A stretch of 7,005 nucleotides of DNA from a bacterium (lineage in GTDB: Bacteria; SZUA-79; Acidulodesulfobacterales; Acidulodesulfobacteraceae), in contig JAJYWW010000023.1 of assembly GCA_021791295.1 (NCBI GenBank), positions 1 through 7,005 on the forward strand. The letters run 5' to 3'. Made by a program: the position numbers and the translations under genes. Of the stretch, positions 1 through 6,462 are shown in pieces. Position 1 is the stretch's first letter. Each line of letters opens with the position of its first letter. The notes below the pieces were generated by a model, which was not told the DNA's origin, ran no database searches, and saw nothing but the letters and a program-made list of their open reading frames with translations.

Positions 1-571
1 TTACGGCTCCTATGAACGAGAAAGTAGTTCCTTGAAAAGAAACCGAAACGCTGCCGCCTTTAGCTTTCTTTGAAATAGTAACGCCGTGGACGTCCACTAT
101 TCTTTTCATAGACGCAAGTTTATAAAAGAACTTATACACGTTATAAAAATTTCCGCTTATATTCATAGAAAAAGGAACGGTTTCGTAAAAACCTTTGGTC
201 ATTCCTTTATCCGGTTTAAACATATTCAGATTAAGATTTAAAACTTTTTCGTAGTTTGAAATTTTCATTAAAAGCTGAGGTATATTTTTCTTTGAAGGAA
301 GCTCTAAGAGCAAACCTGCAAATTCTTTGCTTAATTTTTTATCCTGCTTTAATATAAGCGGATAACTTCTTGCTAAAGTTAAATATGAATTATATTTAGC
401 CGTCGCAGCGTTTAAAGCATTTTGCTTCTGCGCTTCTTTAGATTTTAATCCGGAATATATAAAATAATAGTAAACGCCGATAATAACTATAAACAAAATT
501 ATGCTTATAATTATCCCTAAAACCTTAGGATTTTTTAAATCGATTTTAGATTTTATAGATTCCAAATTCAT
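1..571 (-). CDS. pilO: Type IV pilus assembly protein PilO (C-terminus cut by window edge)
   Basis: PilO is a bitopic inner-membrane protein that dimerises with PilN and links the cytoplasmic PilM/motor platform to the periplasmic PilP/secretin part of the type IV pilus machine. My translation gives 190 residues with no stop before the window edge. It has a short cytoplasmic N-terminus, one membrane helix at about residues 18-38, a coiled-coil-like stretch at about 42-90, and a ferredoxin-like periplasmic domain. That domain shows PilO features: LPSKKNIPQLL (91-101), FYETVPFSMNISG (128-140) and KRIVDVHGV (156-164). PilO is usually about 200 residues, so only a few C-terminal residues should be missing. 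The ATG at 569-571 lies 1 nt after the pilN stop, with an AAAAGG-like ribosome site inside the end of pilN, which suggests coupled translation. The family call rests on position after pilN plus these motifs. Confidence 0.88.
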   Translation of the reverse strand, partial: MNLESIKSKIDLKNPKVLGIIISIILFIVIIGVYYYFIYSGLKSKEAQKQNALNAATAKYNSYLTLARSYPLILKQDKKLSKEFAGLLLELPSKKNIPQLLMKISNYEKVLNLNLNMFKPDKGMTKGFYETVPFSMNISGNFYNVYKFFYKLASMKRIVDVHGVTISKKAKGGSVSVSFQGTTFSFIGAV

Positions 572-572
572 A

Positions 573-1130
573 TTATTTTTTGCCTTTTACGTTCATAGTC
601 ATGCTGAAATTTTGCAGTTTCAGCCCCTGTTTTTTTGTTTCGGAAGTCTGTATTAAACTTACGTCGTTAAAAAAACCCGTTTTGCTTAAATTATTCATAA
701 ATATAGACTCGACCTGTCCGTCCAATGCAGTTCCGGAAACCGATATAACGCCTTTATCGGATTTTAAAGAATTAATCCATGAAAACCTTGGAATTGCGGC
801 GGTAATGTAATATATATATCCCAGCGGACCCATCTGAGCTTTTTTTAATGTTTTAATAACGTTAATCTTTTGCAATATTTGAGCATCCTTTGCTTTCAAG
901 GCATTCACTTTCTCTACTTGGGGCATTAGCACTACCGTTTTGGCGTTATAAATTTTTATATTCTTATTTATATCGTTTATTTTACTTTCTATCGAGGACT
1001 GCATTAAAAAAATAACAATTCCTCCGGCTATAATAGGAATTATTAAAAAGATAAGCATATTGCGCAGGCTTCCCGCTTCAATGGAAATTTTTACTTTTTT
1101 AGGTTTTTTGTTCAAATTGATTTTAATCAA
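573..1130 (-). CDS. pilN: Type IV pilus assembly protein PilN
   Basis: PilN is the bitopic inner-membrane subunit whose cytoplasmic N-terminal tail docks into PilM and whose periplasmic part pairs with PilO. The 185-residue product has a basic N-terminal tail (MIKINLNKKPKK), one membrane helix at about 25-43, a coiled-coil-like region at about 44-98, and a ferredoxin-like domain at about 100-185 containing PRFSWINSLK (114-123) and GTALDGQVESIF (133-144), typical of the family. The start codon is TTG (1128-1130), not ATG. It is supported by the sequence AAGGGGAG at 1140-1147 with a 9-nt spacer, and by the tail then beginning with the expected PilM-binding motif. The usual INLLP motif is altered to INLNKKP. 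The gap to the pilM stop is 1 nt and to pilO 1 nt, so the three genes form one transcript. Confidence 0.92.
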   Translation of the reverse strand: MIKINLNKKPKKVKISIEAGSLRNMLIFLIIPIIAGGIVIFLMQSSIESKINDINKNIKIYNAKTVVLMPQVEKVNALKAKDAQILQKINVIKTLKKAQMGPLGYIYYITAAIPRFSWINSLKSDKGVISVSGTALDGQVESIFMNNLSKTGFFNDVSLIQTSETKKQGLKLQNFSMTMNVKGKK

Positions 1131-1131
1131 T

Positions 1132-2184
1132 TTATTCCGCTCCCCTTAATGCAAGACCGACGGCTACTCCGAAAAAATCATGAATATCGTCGGACAATTC
1201 ATGCTTAAACAGTAAATTTCTAAAAGGATTTAAATTTGATGCAGGAATATTAATCTTGCTCTCTATTTCCTGCAATATATTGCCGAGCAGCGCAGAACCG
1301 CCCGTCAAATAAATTTTCTTAGGATACTGCTTGTCGTTATTAGCCGCAAAATAGTCTATAGTCCTGTGAATTTCGGAAATAACCCTTGTCAAAATCATAT
1401 CTAAATATATATTAAATTCCGATTTAAAATCTTCGCTTCTGTTCCCCATATTTCCGGTTTTAATATTTTCGGCTTCGTTAAAATTAATTTGAAATTTTTT
1501 GGCTATTTCTTCCGTTATGTTGATTCCGCCGATAGGTATATCCCTTCTGAATAAATTAGTCCCCTTTTGGATTATGTGGACGGTTGTTTCGGACGCGCCT
1601 ATTTTTACTATGGATATTAGTTCGTCGAATTCTTCTGGATAATTAAAATTAAACATATTTTCTAAAGCTATACAGTCCACGTCTATTATATAAGGATTTA
1701 AACCGCACTCATGAAAGAAGTTGGACTGGTTTTCTATTATATCTTTTTTGCCGGCAATTATCATTATAGCGTTATTGGACGGTTCGGACGGCGAATCTCC
1801 CAGAACCACGTAATCCAAAGATACTTCGTTCATGTCGTACGTTATATATCTTTGAGCTTCGTAATAAATCGAAGATTCAAGTTCCGACTGTTTCATTTTG
1901 GGCATTTCTATTGTTTTTATTATTACGTGTTTGCAGGGTATTCCGATTACTACTTTTTTTTCGCTGACGCCGTGCTTCGCAAGAGAATTTTTAAGGTATG
2001 AAGCGGTGGAAGCCGCATCGTTTACAATGCCTCCGCTAACGGCTCCGGAAGGAAGGTCTATTGTGTCTAAAACGTCTATATAATATTTATGTCCGCTTTT
2101 AGAAAGTTCAATAACTTTAATAGAGCTGGATCCTATGTCTATACCCACGCTCTTTTTTGAACCTATTCCAAATTTAAGCGCCAT
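1132..2184 (-). CDS. pilM: Type IV pilus assembly ATPase-fold protein PilM
   Basis: PilM is a cytoplasmic actin/FtsA-fold protein that binds the PilN tail and forms the inner ring of the pilus platform. The 350-residue length is normal for the family. The phosphate-1 loop GIDIGSSSIKVIEL is at residues 14-27. The region KHVIIKTIEMPKMKQSELESSI (85-106, shown here in part as IIKTIEMPKM) carries the PilM-typical segment. The phosphate-2 region is VKIGASETTVHI (193-204), the adenosine motif is LTGGSALLGNI (293-303), and the C-terminal signature is GVAVGLALRG (339-348). In phosphate-2 the acidic residue usual for actin-fold ATPases is Lys194. The start is fixed by GTGAGG about 6 nt upstream of the ATG. 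It is the first gene of the pilMNO segment, and a strong sigma-70-like promoter lies about 100 nt upstream. Pilus, secretion-system and transformation platforms share this module, so the exact machine is not proven. Confidence 0.95.
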   Translation of the reverse strand: MALKFGIGSKKSVGIDIGSSSIKVIELSKSGHKYYIDVLDTIDLPSGAVSGGIVNDAASTASYLKNSLAKHGVSEKKVVIGIPCKHVIIKTIEMPKMKQSELESSIYYEAQRYITYDMNEVSLDYVVLGDSPSEPSNNAIMIIAGKKDIIENQSNFFHECGLNPYIIDVDCIALENMFNFNYPEEFDELISIVKIGASETTVHIIQKGTNLFRRDIPIGGINITEEIAKKFQINFNEAENIKTGNMGNRSEDFKSEFNIYLDMILTRVISEIHRTIDYFAANNDKQYPKKIYLTGGSALLGNILQEIESKINIPASNLNPFRNLLFKHELSDDIHDFFGVAVGLALRGAE

Positions 2185-2293
2185 GAAAACCTCACTTTAT
2201 TAAATAAATCGGCAATTTATATACAAAACTTTATATATAAAATATTAATAAATTATTTTTTAAATTTAATTTATATAAAATTTATCTAAATAT

Positions 2294-2322
2294 AAAATAC
2301 CTTCAATTAAATTAAATGTCAA
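2294..2322 (-). promoter_or_regulatory. Sigma-70-type promoter for pilMNO
   Basis: Read on the minus strand, a perfect -35 box TTGACA (2317-2322) is followed by a 17-nt spacer and a -10 box TATTTT (2294-2299, four of six consensus positions). Transcription would begin near 2287, giving a leader of about 100 nt before the pilM ATG. This is the best promoter match in the intergenic region. No sigma-54 (-24/-12) element was seen, although that type is common for pilin genes. Confidence 0.6.
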
Positions 2323-2385
2323 GTATTTTTATTATTTTTTATAAAAATTATAATCTTTTTGATTTTATTTTAACTCTAAAAATCG

Positions 2386-2391
2386 TATAAT
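2386..2391 (+). promoter_or_regulatory. -10 element for the glycosyltransferase gene
   Basis: A perfect TATAAT lies 24 nt upstream of the plus-strand ATG. At 17-nt spacing the -35 region is a poor match. A TTGATT at 2359-2364 is better, but its spacer would be 21 nt, so either an activator helps or the promoter is weak. The start would fall near 2398, leaving a leader of only about 18 nt with no evident Shine-Dalgarno sequence. Confidence 0.45.
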
Positions 2392-2415
2392 GTTTCTAAA
2401 AAAATTAATAACGCT

Positions 2416-3972
2416 ATGAATAAAAACAAAATAACCGCTTATTTTCTTTCTTTAATCCTTGTTATTTTATTTGCCGTCAGGCTTATATTGATAACTAAAA
2501 TCGATCTTATTCCCGAAGAAACTTATTACTGGCAATGGTCGAGGCATCTTGCTCTTTCATATTACGATATGTCTCCCATGATCGCCTATACTATCGCGTT
2601 AACAACTTTTTTCGGCAGATTCAATTCCCAGTTTTTCGTCAGATTTGCGGCTCCGGCTATTTCTTTGCTTTTGTCTTTGATTGCATATTCGGCTTTAAAA
2701 AAAATAACGGGAAAAACCTTGCAACCGTTAATATGGGCTATTTTATTAAACGCGGTCCCGATATTAAACATAGGTTCTATTCTGATAGTTTACGGAAATT
2801 TGCAGATGCTGTTTTTTTCGTTGACGATTCTGCTATTGTTATATTTTATTATTTCAGGCAAAGATTTTTACTGGTATTTAATCGGAATATCCACGGGACT
2901 TGCTTTGTTGAGCAAATACACCGCCGCATTTATTTATCCCATAGTTTTAGCTTTTCTTCTTTTAAGCCGTAAGCATAGGAAATATCTTTTTAAAAAAGAG
3001 CCGTATATCGCTTTTTTAATATCGGCAATTATATTTGCTCCCGTAATAGTTTGGAACAGCCTTAACGATTTCGTATCGTTCAGGCATCTTATGACGCTTT
3101 CCGGAAGTTATAAAAGCTTCGGTATATTTCTAAGCAATCTTTTTTTGTTTATAGTATCGCAGGCCGGTATTATTTCTCCATTTTTATTTTTAATAATAAT
3201 GGTTTCGATGTTCGCCGGATTGTATATCGGCTTAAAAGAAAAAAACGACGTGTATTTAGCTCTTTCCGCCGCATCTATAATACCTTTTTTATATTTTTTA
3301 TATCAATGCGCAAAAACAATGGTTCAGCCTAACTGGCCGGTTTTTTTATATTTTCCTGCTTTCCTGCTTGCTTCTCTTGTCGCATACAGGCTTTACGAAA
3401 CTTCTAATAAGAAAATAAAAAAAATAATCGTTTATTTTTACGGTCTTTCCTTTTTCACGGGCATTCTGTTTTCGGTTATTATTTTTATTTCCCCTTATTA
3501 TATTACGGTGGGAAAGCTGTTTAACGTTAAGGTAAGCAAAAGCCCTTTAAGAGATATGCTGGGATGGAAAAAGATGGCCGAAGACACGGATTTTATTTTA
3601 AATAAATACAAAAAAGACCGGCTTATTATAGCCGCAAGAAGATTTCAAACGGCAAGCGAACTTGCTTATTACGTTAAAGGAAGGCCTCAGACATACTCCT
3701 TTAACTATTTTATTAGAAGCAACGAATATTCGCTATGGAATAATTTTAAAAACAAAAAAGGACGGAATTTTCTTTACGTGATAGATACAAAATACGGAAA
3801 AAATTTAGAAAAAAGCTTATGCGAAAATTTTAAAAGCTGTTCTTTAGTTAAGAAAACCGTAATAAAAAATAAATTCGGCCAAAAAATAAGAACGTTAAAA
3901 TTTTACATACTTAAAGATTTTCTTTACAGAGATAAATATATGTTTAAAAAATTCTCGTCTAAGGAATTTTAA
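2416..3972 (+). CDS. PMT_2/ArnT-like integral membrane glycosyltransferase
   Basis: This is probably an inner-membrane GT-C glycosyltransferase that transfers a sugar from a polyprenyl-phosphate donor on the periplasmic face to lipid A, a protein or another glycan. The 518-residue product has about eleven hydrophobic segments from residue 7 to about 361, then a soluble C-terminal domain. The first periplasmic loop holds the family motif, here IPEETYYWQWSRHLALSYYD (32-51), followed by MSPMIAY. Other family marks are SKYTAAF (166-172), VQPNWP (303-308), LRDMLGW (378-384) and ASELAYYVKGRP (413-424). The motif usually begins with Asp-Glu but here is Glu34-Glu35, and the usual DHPP is DMSP. The ATG gives a proper first membrane helix, but no Shine-Dalgarno is visible. 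It stands alone on its strand. Acceptor and donor cannot be read from sequence; pilin glycosylation is possible from position only. Confidence 0.85.
   Translation: MNKNKITAYFLSLILVILFAVRLILITKIDLIPEETYYWQWSRHLALSYYDMSPMIAYTIALTTFFGRFNSQFFVRFAAPAISLLLSLIAYSALKKITGKTLQPLIWAILLNAVPILNIGSILIVYGNLQMLFFSLTILLLLYFIISGKDFYWYLIGISTGLALLSKYTAAFIYPIVLAFLLLSRKHRKYLFKKEPYIAFLISAIIFAPVIVWNSLNDFVSFRHLMTLSGSYKSFGIFLSNLFLFIVSQAGIISPFLFLIIMVSMFAGLYIGLKEKNDVYLALSAASIIPFLYFLYQCAKTMVQPNWPVFLYFPAFLLASLVAYRLYETSNKKIKKIIVYFYGLSFFTGILFSVIIFISPYYITVGKLFNVKVSKSPLRDMLGWKKMAEDTDFILNKYKKDRLIIAARRFQTASELAYYVKGRPQTYSFNYFIRSNEYSLWNNFKNKKGRNFLYVIDTKYGKNLEKSLCENFKSCSLVKKTVIKNKFGQKIRTLKFYILKDFLYRDKYMFKKFSSKEF
3946..3970 (-). 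terminator. Possible weak terminator for the hdr operon
   Basis: On the minus strand a 7-bp inverted repeat AAAATTC / GAATTTT (arms at 3964-3970 and 3948-3954) encloses a 9-nt loop and runs into a T6 tract. It lies just after the hdrB stop, inside the end of the convergent glycosyltransferase gene. The stem has only one G-C pair, so its strength is doubtful. Confidence 0.25.
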
Positions 3973-3994
3973 ATTAAAATTTAAAAACCTTTTT
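3961..3994 (+). terminator. Possible intrinsic terminator of the glycosyltransferase gene
   Basis: AAGG (3961-3964) can pair with CCTT (3988-3991), and TTTTAAA (3967-3973) with TTTAAAA (3980-3986), with a small asymmetric bulge and a 6-nt loop. A T run extends to 3994. The element covers the stop codon and the 8-nt gap before the convergent hdrB gene. The stem is mostly A-T, so this is a modest candidate. Confidence 0.3.
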
Positions 3995-4904
3995 CGTTAA
4001 GAACTTTTAAAGGTTCCGAAATCATATCGCCGAATTCCGCTTCTTTTTTCGAAAAGCCGAAAGCTAAAGCCATTAACTGGGTCAGATAAACAATTGGAAG
4101 TTCTGAGTCTTTTCCGAATTTTTCGACTATTTTCGGTTGATTTACGTCTAATGCGCCGGCGCATTTAGGGCATATAAGGGCTATAACGTCGGCTCCGGCT
4201 TTTTTAGCCTTTGAAATCGTCTGCGAACATAACGTAAAAGACGTCTCTTCGTCCTGCACTACGTTCCTGCCGCCGCAGCACTGCACTTCGTTGCCGTAAA
4301 AAACGGTTTCCGCGCCTAAAGCTTCCAAAAATTCATGCATAAAATGCGGTCTTTCGGAATTATCCATTTTAGGTTTTTTATCGGTAAACGTGTACATCGA
4401 AGGTCTGGAATAAAGGCACCCGTAATAAGGAGCGACTTTAAGCCCTTTAAGAGGTTTAACGACGTTCTTTTTTACTTCTTCTACGCCTTTTTCGTTATAC
4501 AAAAATTCAAGAATGTGCCTTGCTTCGCCGTCCGGAATATATTCCTCGTTAAATTCGCCCGCTTCTTTAAATATTTCGTTAACGGCGGAAAGTTCGTTCT
4601 GGTTTTCCTTAACTCTCGCAATCGACCTGCTGAACTCATGATAGCATACGGAACAAGCCATAACTAAATTTTTAGAGCCGAGTCTGTTTTTAGCAAGCAT
4701 CATATTTCTAAGGGGCATATACATAGAAGCCGCACCCTTGGATTTCATCTCGCCGATTCCGCAGCAGTTATAATCCGGAATTTCGATAAGCTCTATGCCC
4801 ATTTTTTTTGAAACTAATTTTGAACTGTTATTGTAGGCTCTGTCTATAGTCAACAATGCGCATCCAGGATAATACGCCGCCTGATTTTCCTTTAATTTAT
4901 CCAT
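3981..4904 (-). CDS. hdrB: HdrB-like subunit with two CCG (noncubane Fe-S) domains
   Basis: HdrB subunits bind noncubane [4Fe-4S] clusters in CCG domains, where disulfide or sulfur-substrate chemistry takes place. The 307-residue product has two complete cysteine sets: Cys15, Cys47-Cys48, Cys84 and Cys87; then Cys163, Cys209-Cys210, Cys245 and Cys248. The motif surroundings YYPGC (11-15), NCCGIGE (46-52), YYGC (160-163), CCGG (209-212) and CPKC (245-248) are typical. No membrane segment is present, so the protein is cytoplasmic. It is the last gene of the operon and starts 4 nt after hdrC, with a GGGGGT ribosome site (4913-4918) inside the end of hdrC. By gene order after A, hypothetical and C, it corresponds best to B2 of sulfur-oxidation sHdr clusters. 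A role in methanogen-type or flavin-bifurcating Hdr cannot be excluded from this gene alone. Confidence 0.92.
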   Translation of the reverse strand: MDKLKENQAAYYPGCALLTIDRAYNNSSKLVSKKMGIELIEIPDYNCCGIGEMKSKGAASMYMPLRNMMLAKNRLGSKNLVMACSVCYHEFSRSIARVKENQNELSAVNEIFKEAGEFNEEYIPDGEARHILEFLYNEKGVEEVKKNVVKPLKGLKVAPYYGCLYSRPSMYTFTDKKPKMDNSERPHFMHEFLEALGAETVFYGNEVQCCGGRNVVQDEETSFTLCSQTISKAKKAGADVIALICPKCAGALDVNQPKIVEKFGKDSELPIVYLTQLMALAFGFSKKEAEFGDMISEPLKVLNEKGF

Positions 4905-4908
4905 TTAT

Positions 4909-5697
4909 CTAAACCCCCGCTTCGCCGTTTTCAATAGTATTTAGTTTATGTAAATAATTTTCTATAGCTTCTTTTGACCTGCTCCAGTTATGGGGCTTGC
5001 CAAGTCTTAATATAGAAAATGCCCTGCCGTCTTTAGCCATTTTAAAAATAGCGTCTCTTTCTATCTTTCCAAGCAGTTCTTTCATTCTGCCGGATTTCTG
5101 CATTGCGAACGTATGAAGTTTTGCGAGATCCAATCTTCCGTGTCCTATTATCATATCTTCGTATATTTTTTTTACTTCTTCGTCAAGTTTTAATTTAGTT
5201 TTTACTTCTTCGGGAAAATATTTTTTTATTACAAGCGCGAGGGCTTCCATCATTTCTGCGGGATTTACCTGCTTTGGGCATCTCTGCGAACATTTATAGC
5301 ATCCGACGCAGCGCCAGGCAACGTCAATATATTTTTTCAGTTCTTTTAAATTTCCCAACTGCATCATATAAATGAACGCCCTCGGATTAAATCTTCTGTA
5401 TAAAGGCGTCACGGTGCAGCTTGCGGTACACATGCCGCACTGCCAGCATCTGTTTATCCTGGAACCTGAGACGGTTTTCTTAATTTCTTCAAAAAAACTT
5501 CTGTCGAATTCGGAATCTACCCGTGAAATAATGAAGGTATTCCAGCGGCCGGAAACATCTACGCCGTCGATAACTAAATTTTTTTCTTCTTTAATATTAT
5601 CGTCTTCTATAAGATGCCTTGCTACTATATGCTCTCCTTTTTCGGCAACGGGTCTGCCGCCGCCCGAATTTCCTTTATCATGCATTTCCAGAGCCAT
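4909..5697 (-). CDS. hdrC: HdrC-like iron-sulfur subunit (two 4Fe-4S clusters)
   Basis: HdrC passes electrons between the flavin/iron-sulfur HdrA subunit and HdrB. The 262-residue product carries two ferredoxin-type cluster motifs: Cys84, Cys87, Cys90, Cys94 (CWQCGMCTASC), and Cys130, Cys133, Cys136, Cys140 followed by Pro141 (CVGCYKCSQRCP). Between them is the HdrC-like stretch FNPRAFIYMMQLGNL (103-117). The first 80 residues form a polar extension with a Gly-rich patch (SGGGRP, 11-16) and a segment SGRWNTFIISRVDSEF (49-64), and a C-terminal tail follows the clusters. No membrane helix is present. The start is firmly set by AGGAGG at 5705-5710, 7 nt before the ATG. That ribosome site overlaps the stop codon of the upstream gene, so translation is probably coupled. 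By gene order it fits the C2 position of sHdr clusters. Confidence 0.92.
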   Translation of the reverse strand: MALEMHDKGNSGGGRPVAEKGEHIVARHLIEDDNIKEEKNLVIDGVDVSGRWNTFIISRVDSEFDRSFFEEIKKTVSGSRINRCWQCGMCTASCTVTPLYRRFNPRAFIYMMQLGNLKELKKYIDVAWRCVGCYKCSQRCPKQVNPAEMMEALALVIKKYFPEEVKTKLKLDEEVKKIYEDMIIGHGRLDLAKLHTFAMQKSGRMKELLGKIERDAIFKMAKDGRAFSILRLGKPHNWSRSKEAIENYLHKLNTIENGEAGV

Positions 5698-5704
5698 ATT
5701 TTTT

Positions 5705-5710
5705 CCTCCT
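5705..5710 (-). promoter_or_regulatory. Consensus ribosome binding site of hdrC overlapping upstream stop
   Basis: AGGAGG on the minus strand sits 7 nt from the hdrC ATG. Its first two bases are the last two bases of the TAG stop (5709-5711) of the unknown gene upstream. It is the only full-consensus ribosome site in the window. It decides the hdrC start and suggests stop-start coupling, or extra HdrC relative to its neighbours. Confidence 0.8.
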
Positions 5711-6461
5711 ATTTTATTGCCTGTTCTAACTTTTCGATACCGAGAAGTTTTTTCATTAAAGTAATTCCATCCGGAACGCCGACAGACAAAGACTTGGATT
5801 CGGCGTACACCATTTTAAAAACATAATCAGAATACATATAGCTTAGCAGAATATCCGCCCCGTAAGGACGCTTCAAATTAAGTCCGTTTTTACCGGACAG
5901 TTCGTAAAGATAATCGATTTCATCTTTCATTTCCCTAATGCTGAAAGGCATAATATACGGATTGCCTTCCCATGTCCTTTTTAAAAAATCTGCCATATAA
6001 GGCAGGCATCCGGTTCCGTTATCCTGCCTGTAAACCCACGAAGTCCACAAAACATTCTTCTCCGGTTCATAAAAATGCAAAAGCTCTAAAGCTATGTCTC
6101 TTTTAACTATAACGTCATCATAAGAAAACAATTCTAAAAAACGTCCGATTCTTATTTCGGCTGACTTTTTATTATCCGATAGAATTGCGAAGAAATTATT
6201 TAAAGTTTCCCCGTTTATACCGTTTAAAATTTTTTCCTTATGCCTTCTAATCGAAAAAATCATGGATAATATTTTATCCAATCTTTCTTTTTCTAATTCT
6301 AATTTACCTTCGGATAAAAATTCCTTTATAATTTTAGTTTTAAGTCTCAAAAGACCGTTAAATAGTTCTATTTTTTCATCCGGTAAATTTTCTTTTACTA
6401 TTTCGAAAAATTTTTCTTCGTACCTTTTATCTATTTTGTTATTTTTCAGTATATACGGCAT
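5709..6461 (-). CDS. Conserved-position hypothetical protein of the hdr operon (sHdr 'hyp'/H candidate)
   Basis: I do not recognise a domain in this 250-residue protein. It has no signal peptide or membrane segment, is rich in Lys, Glu, Leu and Ile, and looks mostly alpha-helical. It contains a single cysteine, in the aromatic-rich central segment LWTSWVYRQDNGTGCLPY (about 137-154), which makes an own iron-sulfur cluster unlikely. Other distinctive segments are RTWEGNPYIMPF and KRPYGADILLSYMYSDYVF. It starts 1 nt after the HdrA stop with a weak ACAGGT ribosome site, and its stop overlaps the hdrC ribosome site, so it is an integral part of the operon. Sulfur-oxidation sHdr clusters are known to carry a conserved gene of unknown function (hyp or shdrH) between shdrA and shdrC2, which is exactly this position. 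Homology to it is inferred from place, not shown. The function is unknown; a complex subunit or assembly factor is possible. Confidence 0.75.
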   Translation of the reverse strand: MPYILKNNKIDKRYEEKFFEIVKENLPDEKIELFNGLLRLKTKIIKEFLSEGKLELEKERLDKILSMIFSIRRHKEKILNGINGETLNNFFAILSDNKKSAEIRIGRFLELFSYDDVIVKRDIALELLHFYEPEKNVLWTSWVYRQDNGTGCLPYMADFLKRTWEGNPYIMPFSIREMKDEIDYLYELSGKNGLNLKRPYGADILLSYMYSDYVFKMVYAESKSLSVGVPDGITLMKKLLGIEKLEQAIK

Positions 6462-6462
6462 T

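Larger units (their letters stand above)
2185..2415. other. AT-rich divergent intergenic region
   Basis: This 231-nt gap between pilM and the divergent glycosyltransferase gene is composed almost entirely of A and T, with poly-A/poly-T runs and three scattered TATAAAAT words at 2236, 2274 and 2291. It contains promoter-like elements for both directions, listed separately. I see no open frame with a ribosome site, no tRNA and no GC-rich hairpin here. The AT tracts could bend DNA or bind a nucleoid protein, but the sequence shows nothing specific. Confidence 0.7.

Noticed and set aside
1711..2083. Two plus-strand open frames opposite pilM
   Set aside because: They are shadows of the pilM reading frame, rich in Phe/Tyr, with no ribosome site or domain.
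2236..2298. Three copies of TATAAAAT in the intergenic region, considered as operator repeats
   Set aside because: They are unevenly spaced (38 and 17 nt) in nearly pure A/T sequence, where such words arise by chance.
2535..2972. 145-codon frame inside the glycosyltransferase gene
   Set aside because: It is out of frame within a gene that has clear membrane topology and family motifs. The long frame is a by-product of codon composition.
4335..4667. 110-codon plus-strand open frame opposite hdrB
   Set aside because: It lies fully inside a well-supported gene on the other strand and has a low-complexity aromatic-rich translation typical of antisense reading.
5372..5764. 130-codon plus-strand open frame opposite hdrC
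   Set aside because: It is antisense to a gene with two clear cluster motifs and a consensus ribosome site, and its translation shows no family features.
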